Origin: Paramecium sonneborni
Taxonomy: Eukaryota > Ciliophora > Oligohymenophorea > Peniculida > Parameciidae
NCBI GenBank assembly: GCA_905182985.1
Contig: CAJJDN010000152.1
Location: 155,557 to 219,556 of the forward strand
Reading direction: 5' to 3'
DNA length: 64,000 nt
This document shows, one piece after another, positions 11,594-25,134 of the stretch (position 1 is its first letter; each line of letters opens with the position of its first letter). The notes under the pieces are model-generated. The model had not been told where the DNA came from. It worked only from the letters and a program-made list of their open reading frames with translations, and did not search any database. Made by a program: the position numbers and the translations under genes.

Positions 11594-12402
11594 TCACAAG
11601 TTTAAATTATCAATCTCCATAATGCGCCATTCGTATTGTTTTCCTATAAAATGGTTTCTAAGATATTTGATTCTTTTTTTTGAATTCAAGAGCATCACTT
11701 TAATTAAATCTGGATTTGATTTTGCTGCTTATGTCAATTTCAGTTCGAACATAACCTATAAACTAAATTTAATAAATACTCTATGATAAATTGATTCTAA
11801 ATGAGCATCTGGAGTTGGATACAACATTAACTATGATAATATGTAGCATTCAACTCGGAATGTAATACTAATTAGGATATAAATATACTTTTCAATTTCA
11901 GATCGTTCATTTTCATTACCATATACATCTAAATTAATACAATCAAAAAGAGAGATCTTTACGCATTATTATGATCTGTCACCTATTGATAATCTTCTAA
12001 TATTATATAATTATACGTTAAATCAGAATAGATTATATCTTTAGTTCCATTCTTGAGATTCAACAATTGAAAATTATATTTCTCTAGAGATCTTTCTAGA
12101 TTTCCATTAGCTATTGTAGAAATAAATTGAAAGTCTTTCTCACTAAGTGCTTAAATAAATTGTCTAACATATTTAAATAACAAATACTCGTAAGCCATAT
12201 GAAATCCTTCGTCTATTCTATTATCCCATATTTCAGAGAGTAAAGATCTTAATCTATAGCTTCTGGATGCATCAATGTCATCGTATTTGTATCCTACAAA
12301 AGGAAAAGAAGCATGTAATGCAACTGTCGAGAATTTCCCTACTATTGATTTGATAAGAGTATTCATGCATATATAATAATTACTAATTTTAATTACTTTC
12401 AC
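11594..12402 (-). CDS. Tim44/mL45-like protein, second identical copy
   Basis: This is base-for-base the same as 10298-11106, including the 26-nt intron. It is likely the same locus assembled twice; this copy is the one contiguous with the following unique sequence. Confidence 0.4.
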
Positions 12403-12763
12403 ATGACTTATTAATACAAAAGATTTATAATTTATTATTTATTATAACTAATCATTTATATTTCCATATATTTTTTATAGGTTTTATTAAAATATCTTTT
12501 AATCCAAAATTCAATATTATAATACAGTCTTTCTATTTTATATAATTTAATCGTTTCAATATTATTCATTGCAATCCTTACATCTATTGAAAAGTATAAT
12601 CAAACTTATTAAAATATATGTTCACTCTATAATTATTTTACTAAAATATCAAATTAAATTTTAATTAATGAAAATTAATATAATTAATCAAAATTAGGTT
12701 ATATGAATACATAAAATTTATAAGTAATAATTTATTTAAAGTCTTATACCATGAATATAGTAA
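12403..12763. other. Intergenic AT-rich spacer
   Basis: This lies between the start of the Tim44-like gene and the stop of the first LRR gene. It is dominated by A/T runs with TGA-interrupted frames on both strands. I see no RNA gene or repeat in it. It may hold the Tim44-like promoter and the LRR gene's 3' end signal. Confidence 0.5.
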
Positions 12764-15700
12764 TCAGTCTGATTTTATTTTGGTATTAAGAGTTATTCCT
12801 AAAAACATATTTTCTGTTGTTATTACATTTTTTTTTACTAAAAAATCTCCTATACATAATTATAATGTTTCTTACCTTCTTCATCATGATCTTCACTTGT
12901 TCTCCTAACTTTTTCAATTATTCTCTCACTTTTTGATTTTTAGGACCCTGTTTTTAATGATCCTTACTAATTCAATAATGACTTTTTCTTATCACGATTC
13001 TTGTTATTATTCTATTTCTTATTATATGTAGATTATTATTATGTTATTAATCTATTTTCTCCCAAATATTGATATCTCCTTAACAATAGAAATTCATTTA
13101 TATCAAACCATTTAACAACAGGAGGTCTTGATACAAGTGCCTAATATGCATTAAAAAGTCCTTTAATAACATTACGTATCATTCCAACAACTTAAAATAT
13201 TGTAGTTACTGTTATCACTGTTTGGTATCCCATTTTTGAAAACAATAATTAATAGTTATTAAAGTAGAATAGATATATGAAGAAGATTGGTAATTCAATT
13301 ACAAATAACTAAGTAAGTTGATAAATCTATTTCAAATTATAAAGACTATTCATTATCTTAATCCCTTCTTAAGGACAAAAATTACTTATTACATTCTCAA
13401 CAATAATATTTGTGTCATATATATTCTTTATCCAAAGATTTGATAAAAGAAATGAAGCATCTTTATTTGGATGTTTAAAAAATTAAATTGTGCATTTGAA
13501 ATCTTGATAACAAAAAATGAAGAATTTAATGCAAATCATTATTGACATCATATATGCTGATGCTAAAAAATTATTTCGAATTTATTTAAAACTGTTATCT
13601 CCATATTTTTCAATATAATTTGATATATCATAACTTGATGAAATTATCAAAGTATCAAATACATATTTACATTATAGAATTATTTAAAGTACTAATAAAA
13701 GTAACTCTTTTTTTATTGGAAATTTCCTTTTCAATTCCTTTTTTTATTCATATGTTAAAATGTAAAAATCAGGCTCTGAATTTATTCTTAATTTGATTGC
13801 TAATATCAAATTAGTTACACTGCACATTACAACAACTAAAATACTTATAATAAATAAAGTAAAGGTTAGTATCTATACATCATTAATAAAACAATATTGA
13901 TTTTTACAATTATTGTGATCTTATAAATCTTTCTAAGTTATTGGTGTTTATAACATTAAAGCAACAATTAATGCTAAAATCAAAAATACAGGTTCCACTA
14001 AACAACCTAAAATGTAATACATTTTCATCCTATTCATTTTTCTTCTCAAATGTTGCTATAATTAGCTACTCATTCTAAATTCAGTTAATGATCCTTAAAA
14101 TAAATATAATAACTTATTTATTATATGAATTACAAATTTGCCAATAAAACCCCATTTAACAGTTTCAATATTTTGATCATTGATTCCATAACTACTTTAC
14201 ATTATTGTATAATTTTAAAATCTAAATTTTTATTTTAATAAATGATATCTAATTAATCCATCATCAAACATTGTCAATGTTTATTGTTCCACCTCATCAA
14301 ACTTTACTTAAAGTAAATTATAATTAACTTAACTGTTTATCATGTTTATATACATATGCATCTTTCCCATACTTGTACAAAATCTTGAATTGCCAGAAAA
14401 ATCAATATATTATAAATATGGCAATTAAAAATAATTATAGCCAAACCATATTAGAAAATCATCTGAAAAATCAGTCTCTTTTATTATTAATTATTATATG
14501 TAATTATGCTATCCATATTTAAGATTATAAAGTTGAGTAAACTAAATATATGATTGTATTACTAGATAAGCTAACTAATCACTTATGTTTACCCAATGAT
14601 TAAAAATATAAAGTTTAGGATTATTTTATAATAATTTAATAAATCCTTTACAACCTCTACCAAGACATAAATTTCCATCAAGTGATAGTAATTCTAAAGA
14701 ATCTATTTTCATATTGAATTCTTTTTGTTCAAGTTAACAAAAGTATTCATCTGTAATTTTATTTTTAGATAAATTTAAAGCTTTAAGTTTAGATTTACCA
14801 TCTAAAATTGGATCAAATAATTCTTTAAATCCAAAATAAGCTATTTAATTTTAACTTAAATGTAATTCCTTTAAATTTATTACAATCAATTTACTTAAAG
14901 CTTTACAATGATGATCATTGAGATGACATTATTCCAAATTAAGGAAGAAAAGATTCTAAAAGATATTTTTAGGTTAACAACATTGAACTAATTTAACAAT
15001 GCTTCTATTTTTTTATTTATTTTTAGATATATCAAGATAGAATAAATTAGAAAGACATTAACTATTCACAAGATTAGTTGGAATCTCTTCGATCATTAAT
15101 TAACAACATAATCTTTATAATAATGATGGATTATGATTAAAGTTTTATTTAAATCTTAAAAAACTAATCTTAGTTAAATTGCATTCACTTATATCTAATT
15201 AAATTAAAGAATTATTTAATGGTAATGTATCAATGAATATTTACATTACTTCATCGTTTAATTAACATTTAGAAAGATTAAGATTTTTTAGTTTCTAATT
15301 ATTTTAAATTCCTAAAGATAGTAATTCAATACATTCCTAAGATATGATGCATTTACGTCCATAATCATTACTTTGATTACCACTTAGATCCAATTCTTTC
15401 AATTTTTTTGAATTTGATAATAGTTTATAAATAAATTCAAAAAATTCAACAGAAAGGGTTGATTTTCGTATTGATAAAGTTTTTAATTTTAATAAAGAAC
15501 AATATAAGTCTGTTTTTATAGAAGCAACTACATCTTCGCTTTCAAAATATTAATTATCCATTATTAAGGCTTTTAATGAATGCATCTATTTTAATCTTTC
15601 TAAAAGACATCTCAATTATTTATTTTTTAATAGTGTATTTGAAATTTCTAAGATTTTCACCCATTTTTAATTTTATTCTAATATTTTTAATAAATTTAAA

Positions 15701-18004
15701 AATATATCTCCTCTCAATTTCAATCTATTTATAGAAAGAGATTTAACTTTGTCATTATCTCCATATACTAATACATTATTTAAATAATCAATTGATTGAT
15801 TTCCAAATAATTCTAATTTTCTAATTGAATATGATTCACTTATTATTTCACTAATACTAACAAGATCGTCTGCTGTAAGTTTTAATTAACTTAAATTCAT
15901 TTATGGAAATTATTTATATTATGTTTAAAGAATTGTTTTCATATTTTGAAATGTTGCACTATGAATAGAATTCAATGATAAATCTATATATTGTAAACTT
16001 GGATTTTAAAATATTTTTGGTAAGTGTGTGATAACTTTTTCATCTTCTTCAATTTAATTATTGCTAATATTCAAATATCGTAAAGATCCACAATTTCTTA
16101 ATCCATTTACTAAAAGTGTTATTCTTGATTTTAATTTATTATTAGATATATCAAGTGATAGCAAAGTAAAATTATTTCCAAAATAACTATCTAAATATCT
16201 CAATTCTTAATCACTTAAAAAATTTAAATTATTGTTTGCTAAACATAAAGTTTACAAAGTATAAGTCTTAGATAATAAATTATACATGCATTCTAAAACT
16301 TATTTATTTTGATCATAAGCTTTATATTCTGTTTAATCTATAAAAACTTGTTCATCAAAATTTAAGAATTTTGCATCTCCAGATTTTCTCAAATCTATTG
16401 TTAAAGTTTCTGATTTCTTAACATGAACTTCTACTGATTTCTTTCTATCTAATGTCTAAGTGTCAGATTTCTTTACTTAACTTTCTCTATCTGATTTTTT
16501 CATCAATTAACAATTGTTTAAGTTTAAATATTCTAAACGATTATATTATTTTGATAGACTTTTGAGAATTGGCATTATAATCTGAGAATTGCATGAAAAG
16601 TCAAGTTCTCTCAAATTTGCACATTTTATCTCAAATAATTCATTTTTACCACTAGGAATTTCATTTTCATCTTATCTTAATTAAGATAGAACCAATGTTT
16701 TTAATTTACATTCTTTCATCATCGAAATTAATGCATAGACTAAATCATATCTTAAGTAATTATGAGATAAATCTAAATATTAAAGATTTAATTGTTCATG
16801 ATTGAAAATGTAAACTAAAATACCTTCTCCATTAATATCATTATTTGCAACTGACAAATTTGTTAAAGATTTATTTTCAATCAAAGCATAGATTAAAGAA
16901 ATGAATCCTCTAGTTTATATACTATTGTTATTTATATTCAGATCCATCCATTAAACTTTCTTATAAGCAAGTACTTGTGAAATTTAATAGGCTCCTTGAG
17001 TATTTATTTGATTATTTGATAAATTTATAGATAAAACATTTAGAAAGAAGTTATTTGGAATTTCTTCAAAAAGATTACTAGATAAATCTACTTTTACTAA
17101 TTGTTTTTTTAGAACATCTTAATTTTAAAATTCTTAGATTTTATTTCTTGATAAATTTAATTCTTCAATGTTTAATTTTAGAAGGATTTATTCTAAATGT
17201 ACAACACCATCTTAAGTTATATGATTACCTGACAAATTTATTGATTTGATATTTATAGATGTTATCACCGATAAATAGAGAGATTTATTAAGTAATTTAA
17301 GTCCATCATTTTTTATTTAACAAAATGATAGATCAAGATAATCCAAAAATTTCTTACCTGTATAATTTAACATGGCAGATGAAAGTGCTAACAATGACTC
17401 AGAACTTAGATTCATTAACCCCATTTTAAGTCTTTTAAGTGACTTAAGGTTTTTAAGATTAGGTAAAATCATTGATAACTAAGCATTTTCAATATTGCAA
17501 TGACTAATATTGATTTCAATCAAAGGATTTTTGCCTTTAAGAACATACTTAATAAAGTCTTGTACAACAGTTGGAGTAAAGGATTGATTATTGAATAAAT
17601 TCAATTGAGCCAATCCTGTATGATCGATCATCTATAGAGTTGATCAATACACTAATACCGCCTTAAAGATGCAACTTAGAGAGAAGGAATTTAATTTGCA
17701 ACTAGCTAATTGCAACACCTCAATGTTTGTATTTTTCTATACTAGTTTGGCCAACTCAATGGCAAAATACACATTAATATTGCAGCCTGAAAGATTGACT
17801 TCACTAAATTAAATACTTTTAGTACATGATGCGATTATTACATGCTAATGATTAACATAATTCTCTGAAACAAGCAAGAGCTCCTTAATTTACAGTGAAA
17901 TAGGATTGCTCATTGAGTCTTTGTTTTCCAAGTAATCTTTTAACGAATCGATGTTTAATAAGTATTCTAAGAAATTTATTTCTGATTCTGTCAATGTTTT
18001 ACAT
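12764..18004 (-). CDS. Giant leucine-rich-repeat, multi-pass membrane protein (paralogue A)
   Basis: About 1,700 residues. The start (complement 18002-18004, MQNIDRIRNKF) lies only 20 bp after the stop of paralogue B. The N-terminal two-thirds are ribonuclease-inhibitor-type repeats, dozens of units of the form LxxLDLSxNxIxxxG, for example LDLSHN-like and LNLSNNxL turns. The C-terminal third has several hydrophobic segments (around 13100-14150 and including ILGCLVEPVFLILALIVALM). It ends in a basic, Ser/Lys-rich cytosolic tail after RPPVVKWFDINEFLLLRRYQ. Introns inferred near the 5' end include one of 22 nt close to 17850 and one of 27 nt after CIFKA; a 26-nt intron lies near the 3' end. No kinase, TIR or enzyme domain is visible. 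This could be a large surface sensor or adhesion protein; function is unknown. Intron positions inside the LRR region were not all resolved. Confidence 0.75.
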
Positions 18005-18024
18005 AAATATATTAATTTATTAAA

Positions 18025-21000
18025 TCAAGTATGTTTGAATTAGATGTTCTAAATAGATTTATTTGATATGGAAGCCATTGGTATTTGTATAGGTTCAGGA
18101 ATGTAATCAAATTCATCTTCATTCATATTATCTCTTTAAAGAATAATACTTCGATCACTTTTTGTTTTAGTCAAGGCTCCCAATTTAAAATCAACACTAC
18201 TTTTTTTACCAATAGTTTATGAAGAAGAAATCTAAAATTTCTTTTTGATAGATATTTTAGGATATTTCTAAATAATTTATAATGAACTGCCCATCTTTTG
18301 ATAACGTCTAATTAGTAGAGCTTCATTTAAATCAGAAACCTTTAATTAAGGAGGTCTTGAAAGAAGAGCACAATAAAAATGTTTAGTAATTTTAATTAAG
18401 GTTTTACAGATAAAGATAAGAATCAAAATATCTGTGGTAGTATAAAATTATTGAAAATGAATCATACTAAAAAATTGTCTCCTTAATTTAGTAAGTACTG
18501 CTGTACATATTATTAAACCTAAATCCAATAATCCTAGAATAGGTTCAAAAAGTTATTTATAATTCCACAATTTTCCTTTAATATAAATACCACCTTATGG
18601 ACAATAATTTTTAAGAACACTTTCAACATTAAGCATTTGATCTGCTTAAACTTTTATTAAACAAGCCTAAAACAATTTGGCTTGATCAGCTGTTGGAGTA
18701 TAAAGGAAAATGAGCAAAGCTTTTGTTGTTATGTATAATTAAAAAATAGTTTTGAAAAATATGAGTGAAGCCATTAAAATAATCACTAATATTAAATTAG
18801 ATTTGATATCTCCAAAATCAGTTTCTGAATTAGAATTAATGAGGGAAACTATTTCAAAAATTGATCCCATTATTTTACATTCCAATAAATAATTAAATGA
18901 AATTATTAATTACAATATGTGCAACCAGATTTCATTTTTATGAGCAAATTTAAAATGTTAATATCTATACATATCTGAAGTCTAAATACAATAATCAGGA
19001 GTTGCATTCAATCTAATCTATATTGAAAACCAAAGACTGAAACACGACTGTAATAACACTAAAAAATAAATAAAGATGACTTATCCATAAAATATAAGAT
19101 GAACATCATTTTTAATGCAATTAGTTTATTCTTAACATTACAACAGTATTGTTTCCAATTAACCTGGTATTAAAATAGAACCAATTCCTAATGAGATCTT
19201 TATTATCTCATTTATGGTACCACCAATCATACTTATACGTATTCTTGTTAATTATTTACATGTATAACTATGTAAAGAATTACTAAATCTGAAATCATAA
19301 CTTTAAGTTTAAATTAAATTTAAAGTTGTATTAATTATATGAACAATCCATTTTCCAATTTTACCCCAACGTACGTACTCTATTTCATTCACAATATCTC
19401 CATTTCTCTCCTCTCCCATTTATTACAATGATATGTGATTCTTATTTTACATGTAATTTTTCAAATTTAACAACCAATACTTAAATAATCCATCATCAAA
19501 ATGATTAGGTCTAATTGTTAATAATGCTATTACTCATTATCTTAATTCTATTAGAAACAAACCTCAATCAAATTAGAATTCACAAAATTCTCATTTACTA
19601 TGTCAATGTACATATGCATCTTCCCTAGACTTGTCATTTATTCAGAACTCCCTTTAAAATTAATATACTCTAAATATGGTAATCTAAAAAATTAAGATCC
19701 AAACCAAATGTAAAATTAGTCACTCAATTATGTGTCATTAATTATTAGAGATGTCAAATATTTTGGTATTCCTTTTGACATATTGAAATCATTAACAAAA
19801 ATCATATATTATTCTATTATTAGTTTTGCAAAACTTTCAGTGACATTAATCCAATTATTATAAATATACATTTTTGGATTCTTCTATAACAAAGGTATCA
19901 AACCTGAAACTCTAAATCCTTAAAATAAGTTTCCATCCATTATCAATAATCTAAAATGTTTAAGTGTAATTATTTAAGCAGATGTCAAATCATTAAAATA
20001 CTAATCTTTAATAAAATTTCTGAAATTATAATATTTATGTAATTACTTAGACACATCTAATTTTAATAACTAACTTGTATTTCTTAAAATTGGATCAAAT
20101 ATTGTCTTAAATCCTCTACTTGTTAAACGATTATTTATCAAAGAAACTTCTTATATTATTGGATTCCCCTCTATTAAATTTAATAGTGTTATGCATTAAT
20201 CATCCATTATTCCACAATTATTTAAATTCAATATTTGTACATTTTTTAGAATCTTAGATTTAACAAACTAATCCAATAAATGTATAAAATTCTCATTCTG
20301 TATATTATTCATTGATATGTCAATATTATTCAAATTGTAGAAAAGATTACTAAATTTTGTAGAGAAAGGAATTTATTAAGCATCCAAATAAGTTTGGATG
20401 TTTTAAATTTTTATTTTCTATAATGAACATCTACGACCTTCTAATTATTATTCCATCTTTTATAAAATTGTCAATGTAATCTCATTTTAAGATATATCTA
20501 GATTCTTGATTTATGAATTAGCATGTAAACAAGGCATCAACAACAAAAATGATTCATCTGTTAATTTACAATTTCGAAAGTTTAATGCTATTTAATTAAT
20601 TATATATACTTGTCACACTTGAATTAACAAACAATCCATCACATAAAATTTGAAAATCATTTTAATTTAAGACATTACCACTTAAATCTAATTCTTATAA
20701 TTTTTGTGATTTTCTCAGTAATTCAGAAACAAATACATAGAAAGACATACATAATATAGATTTTCTTACACTGAAATGTTTTAAATTACGAAAACAATGC
20801 AAACAAGAGTATAGAGCTTCAAATATCTATTAATCATTATCTTTGAATGATTAGTAATCTAATATTAATACAATTAGATTTTTGATATTACTTATTTATA
20901 ACAATAATTATATAAGTTATTCTTAAAATAATAAAGTATTTGATATTTCTAGAAATCTAATATGTCTTATATTGAGTTCTATTGTATATAACAAATTCAA

Positions 21001-23130
21001 AAAACTGTCTTCTCTAAATAATATTTTGTTTATCGATAAGGATTCTACCTTTACATTTTCACCATAAGCAATAACATTATTCATAAAATCAAGAGAATCA
21101 TTATCTGATAATTCTAACTTTTTAATTGATTAACATTCAGAAATTATTTGAGTAATTATAAGTAAATCATCTGCTGTAAATTATTATTTTGATAAATTAA
21201 TTTGAGGAAATGATCTATAAGGATAATCTTATCTAATTCTTAATAAAGTTTGACTTCCTATTTAATTTTTGGATAAATCTATGGTTTGTAGATTTAGATT
21301 TTAAAATAGACAGGGAAAATTTACAATTAGACTTTTTGTTTCATAAATTAGATTGTTACTAATATTTAGAAATTTTAGACATCTGCATTTAAGTAATCCT
21401 TCAATAAGATCAAGTATTTTTAATTTAAGTTTGTTATTTGACAAATCTAAATATGTTAGAGATTAATTATAGGATAGTCCATCATTTAAACATATAAAAC
21501 TATCTTTATCAAGATTTCCTAAATTATTTCTAGCCAACAATAAAGTTTAAAGAGTCACTGTTCTTTTTAAAAAAGAAGATAAAGACTCAATTAAATCTCT
21601 CTTGTTGATCTAACAAGCATTTAGATTTAAATATTCAATACGATTATATTGTAAGGATAATGAATTGAGTAAAGAAGATATCATACAACTATTTTCAGAA
21701 AGATCAAGTATTTTTAAATTAGTACATTTGATTTCAAATAATTCTTCTCTTCTACTAGGTATATCATTTTCATCTTATCTTAATTTGGAAAGTATTAATG
21801 TTTTTAATTGACATTCCTTCATCATAGATATTAATGCATAAACTAGATCATATCTTAATTAATTATAGGATAGATCTAAGTGTTATAAATTTAATTATTC
21901 ATGATTAAAGATATAAACCAAGATTCCTTCACCAGTTATATTATTATTAGCAACTGATAAGCTGATTAATTATTAATTTTCTTTAAGTGCATATATTAGA
22001 GATATAAATCCTTATGTTGATATTTCATTATTATTTAAATTCAATTCCATCCACATAACTTTTTTAGAGCTAACAACTTGAGAAATTTGATATGCTCCTT
22101 ATGTTTTAATTGAATTATTTGATAGATTAAGAGAAAGAACATTCAAAAAGAAATTATTAGGTATTTCTTCAAATCTATTATATGAGAGGTCAATTTTAGT
22201 CATCTTTTTTTCAAGAACAGCTTGATTTTGAAATTCAGAGAATCTATTTTTTGATAAATTAATTTCTTCAATGTTTAATTTTAATAATATAGCTTCTAAA
22301 GATTCTAGACAATCTTAAGTTAATTAATTATATTCTAGATTTAATGATCTAATATTGATTTATCTTACTGAAATAAATAAAGCTTAACTTAATAGTTCTA
22401 AACCATCATTTTTAATATGATTCCATGATAGATCCAAATAATCAAGTGATTTATTTCCTGTATAATTGAGCATAGCACTGCTTAAAGCTAAAATACTTTC
22501 AGAGGATGTAAATTTGACTATGGAAATAATAAAACGTCTTAATATAAATGAATGTTTACTTTAGAGATTTAAGGTATTTTAGATTAGGTAGTATTAGAGA
22601 TAATTAAATATTATTAAGTTGGCAAAAACTCAAATTGATTTCAATAAGAGGGTTTTTTCCTTTGAGTACATATTTACAGAAATCTTAAACTGATGAATAG
22701 GTAAAACCTTTGTTATTTGATAAATTTAAACGAGTCAAGCCTGAATGATCTATCATCTACACAAATAGTAAATGTTACTGATTTAAATATACAACTCAAA
22801 GAGAAAGTATTAAGATTGCACCCAGCCAATTCTAATACTTAAAGGTTAGTATTTTTCTGAACTAAATTTGCTAATTCAATTGCATAGTAAATATTTATAT
22901 TACATCTTGAAAGATTGACTTCCCTAAGAATAGTATTTATAATCTTACTTTATTTAATTATTACATGCTAATGCTGTACATAATTCGGCAAAACAACATA
23001 ATGCACCTCTGTTTATATTTTAAGAAAACTCACTCTCATTTTTTTCATTCCATTTATCTTTTTTCTCTTTTTTCCTAGACATTTTATTCACTATTTGCCA
23101 TAATGTGCTGATTAAATTCTTCTTTTTCAT
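18025..23130 (-). CDS. Giant leucine-rich-repeat, multi-pass membrane protein (paralogue B)
   Basis: This has the same architecture and much the same sequence as paralogue A. Both share the N-terminal NxGALxCFxELCxxLACNN motif, then EVNLSxCNIN, LRR units throughout (LNLSNN, LDLSYNQL, LDLSENS), a membrane region and a tail containing DFKLGALTKTKSDRSI. The start used is the ATG at complement 23128-23130 (MKKKNLISTLWQ); an in-frame ATG at 23080-23082 is an alternative. Introns near the 5' end include a 25-nt one before EVNLS, a 22-nt one after CIFKS and a 22-nt one at 22538-22559. The last is absent from paralogue A at the equivalent place, so the pair differ by an intron gain or loss. The stop is TGA at 18025-18027. 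The two genes are clearly a tandem duplication. Confidence 0.75.
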
Positions 23131-23361
23131 ATCCTTCACTGTCTTATAGCATATTTATTAACTTGCTTAACATGTTAAATTCAAGTTTTAATAATCCATT
23201 ATTATTTAATATTAATTAAAACTTTTTATCGTAATCAATATTTCTTATCACTTATTTCCAATATTAATATTCTTTTTATCAAATTCAAAAATTCTATTTT
23301 TTATTATTATTACACAAAAAAAAAGAATTTATTATATTTTTATTTAACTGCTAGTTAATTA
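23131..23361. promoter_or_regulatory. Divergent intergenic region between LRR gene B and the Gln/Asn-rich gene
   Basis: About 230 bp of A/T-rich DNA separate two divergent starts, so it presumably holds both promoters. No defined motif could be recognised. Confidence 0.35.
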
Positions 23362-25071
23362 ATGGGAAATCAGCAGTTTGAAGCTAATGAGTCTTAAACA
23401 AACATTTCATAATATTATCAAAAAATGCTCAATTAAAATAAAGAAAACATTCCATATTAATATCAGAACACTCCAAAATTGTTAAGTGCAGAAAGTCGAA
23501 ATAAATTAAGACCAACATCGAAAATAAATTTAGATATGAAATTATCTTCGAAATCTTCTGAAAAATAGTTAAATGGAGTATAACAAGTATGATTTTATGA
23601 TAAAAATAAGAAAATGTTTTAAGAAACTCCGATAGTAAGAAATCCATTAGATAAATTACATAGAAAGAGAAGTAGTACAAAAATAGTTTAAGAGAATGAT
23701 GAATCTCATATTTAACTATTAGATCTTTTAAAGAATATGGTTAGACATTAGGATTCAACAATGTAAAGTAGTTAAATTAAGGTTACTGAATAATCATGTT
23801 AAGAGAATGAAAAAAAGAGAGTATAGAATGATTAGGATAATTATTTAAAAGTATAAATGGAAGATAGACCATTATAATAACAATAGTATAATAGAAGAAG
23901 ATCTAAAACATTTGAAGAGTCATTTAGAACATTAATATCAAATGAAGATAGATGTTAACCTTTAAGATAGAATGGAGGAGAAAGTAAAGAAGAAGAAGCA
24001 CTTTAATTTATATTATAGAATTGTACTTAGACTCAATCAAGAATAGACTAATAAATATCAAATAGTATTACATTTGAGTCTTTAGAAAGTGATTGGTAAG
24101 CATTAACTAAAAAGAATTCAAAATAGTTAGAAACTCCAGGAACTGCTTAATTTTAAGGATTAAATAGAGATGATAAAATATTTGAATTATCTACTTCTAA
24201 TTTTATTGAATAAAACAATGAAGAATATATAGGTTCTAGAAGACCATCTTGTCTGGAATCTACTTTTTTAATTCCAATGGTATTACATTCATAAAATAGT
24301 TTGGAATATGATGATACTAAGGGTATTTATTAGAATACTAAACCTACTTAACCATATGAATATAAGAAAAGTCCAAAAATGAATGGATTGTTTTCTTAAT
24401 AATAATTAAATAAATAAGATTGTAAAATTAATTCAACAAGTAGAAATTTAGTTTAACCATTAAAAAAGATAATATAAACTTAAGCATTAGGATTACCTAA
24501 TAAGGCTCCATTGAAACATAAATCTTTTCATTAATAATCTGATAATGCTCTTTCATTACCTTTATAGATGATTAATTCTAAGGGAAATATTGGCTTTAAA
24601 TAAAATTATAGTTTTGTTTAGAATGTACCATAATCATCATTGTCTTAAAAAAATGGAAGGAATTAATATGAATCAAGAGGAGGATTTAAGACAAAAGTAT
24701 CAGTAATTCATCCTGAAGAATAATGGTTAAATAATTCAAAATTGGAATATAAGAAAATAATGTTAATATTAGATGATTAATAATAATAGATATAGAATTT
24801 TAGTATATAAAATAAAAGTGAGATGATTTCAAATACTTTTAATAGTTCAGATATAAATTGTTCATAAAGATTTTAATTAGATGATTTGAGTTATAAATTA
24901 AGACCAAATTTTGAAGATAAGAATACATAAACATAATTAAAAGATTTATAAAAGAATTTTATAGAAAGATTATCTTAGCCAAAAAGTAAATGTAGTTAAA
25001 GAGCAAGTGAAAATAATCCTTATTGGAAATTAAGAGAATTAGATTAATCAAAGAGATCAAAAAGGAAATGA
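23362..25071 (+). CDS. Gln/Asn/Ser-rich, probably N-myristoylated protein of unknown function
   Basis: One 24-nt intron (23587-23610) is removed to give 561 residues. The start MGNQQFEANESQ has Gly at position 2 with a small/polar context, compatible with N-myristoylation. The rest is low-complexity, with strings of glutamine (largely TAA/TAG), Asn, Ser and Lys. Scattered short basic or proline patches occur, and the C-terminus is Lys/Arg-rich (KRSKRK). No folded domain is evident. The composition is like prion-like or scaffold proteins; many ciliate cortical proteins look similar. The function is not known to me. Confidence 0.7.
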
Positions 25072-25134
25072 AATGATTAATTATTTTTAATATATATATA
25101 TATTTTGTTTATATGATTTTTTATTAAATTTTGA

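Larger units (their letters stand above)
9912..12502. repeat. Exact 1295-bp direct repeat split by one N (probable assembly artefact)
   Basis: Bases 9912-11206 and 11208-12502 appear identical, separated by the N at 11207. The unit contains the 3' end of the coiled-coil gene and the entire Tim44-like gene. As at 1844 and 8402, exact identity and a lone N point to an unmerged contig overlap. Confidence 0.9.

Noticed and set aside
774..12502. Recent biological tandem duplications or mobile elements.
   Set aside because: Perfect identity, breakpoints inside genes, a single N at each junction, and no terminal repeats or transposase point to assembly artefacts.
18025..18027. In-frame TGA in what first looked like one continuous LRR gene, suggesting TGA readthrough.
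   Set aside because: Frame analysis shows it is the normal stop of paralogue B; paralogue A starts at its own ATG 20 bp later in another frame with matching N-terminal motifs.
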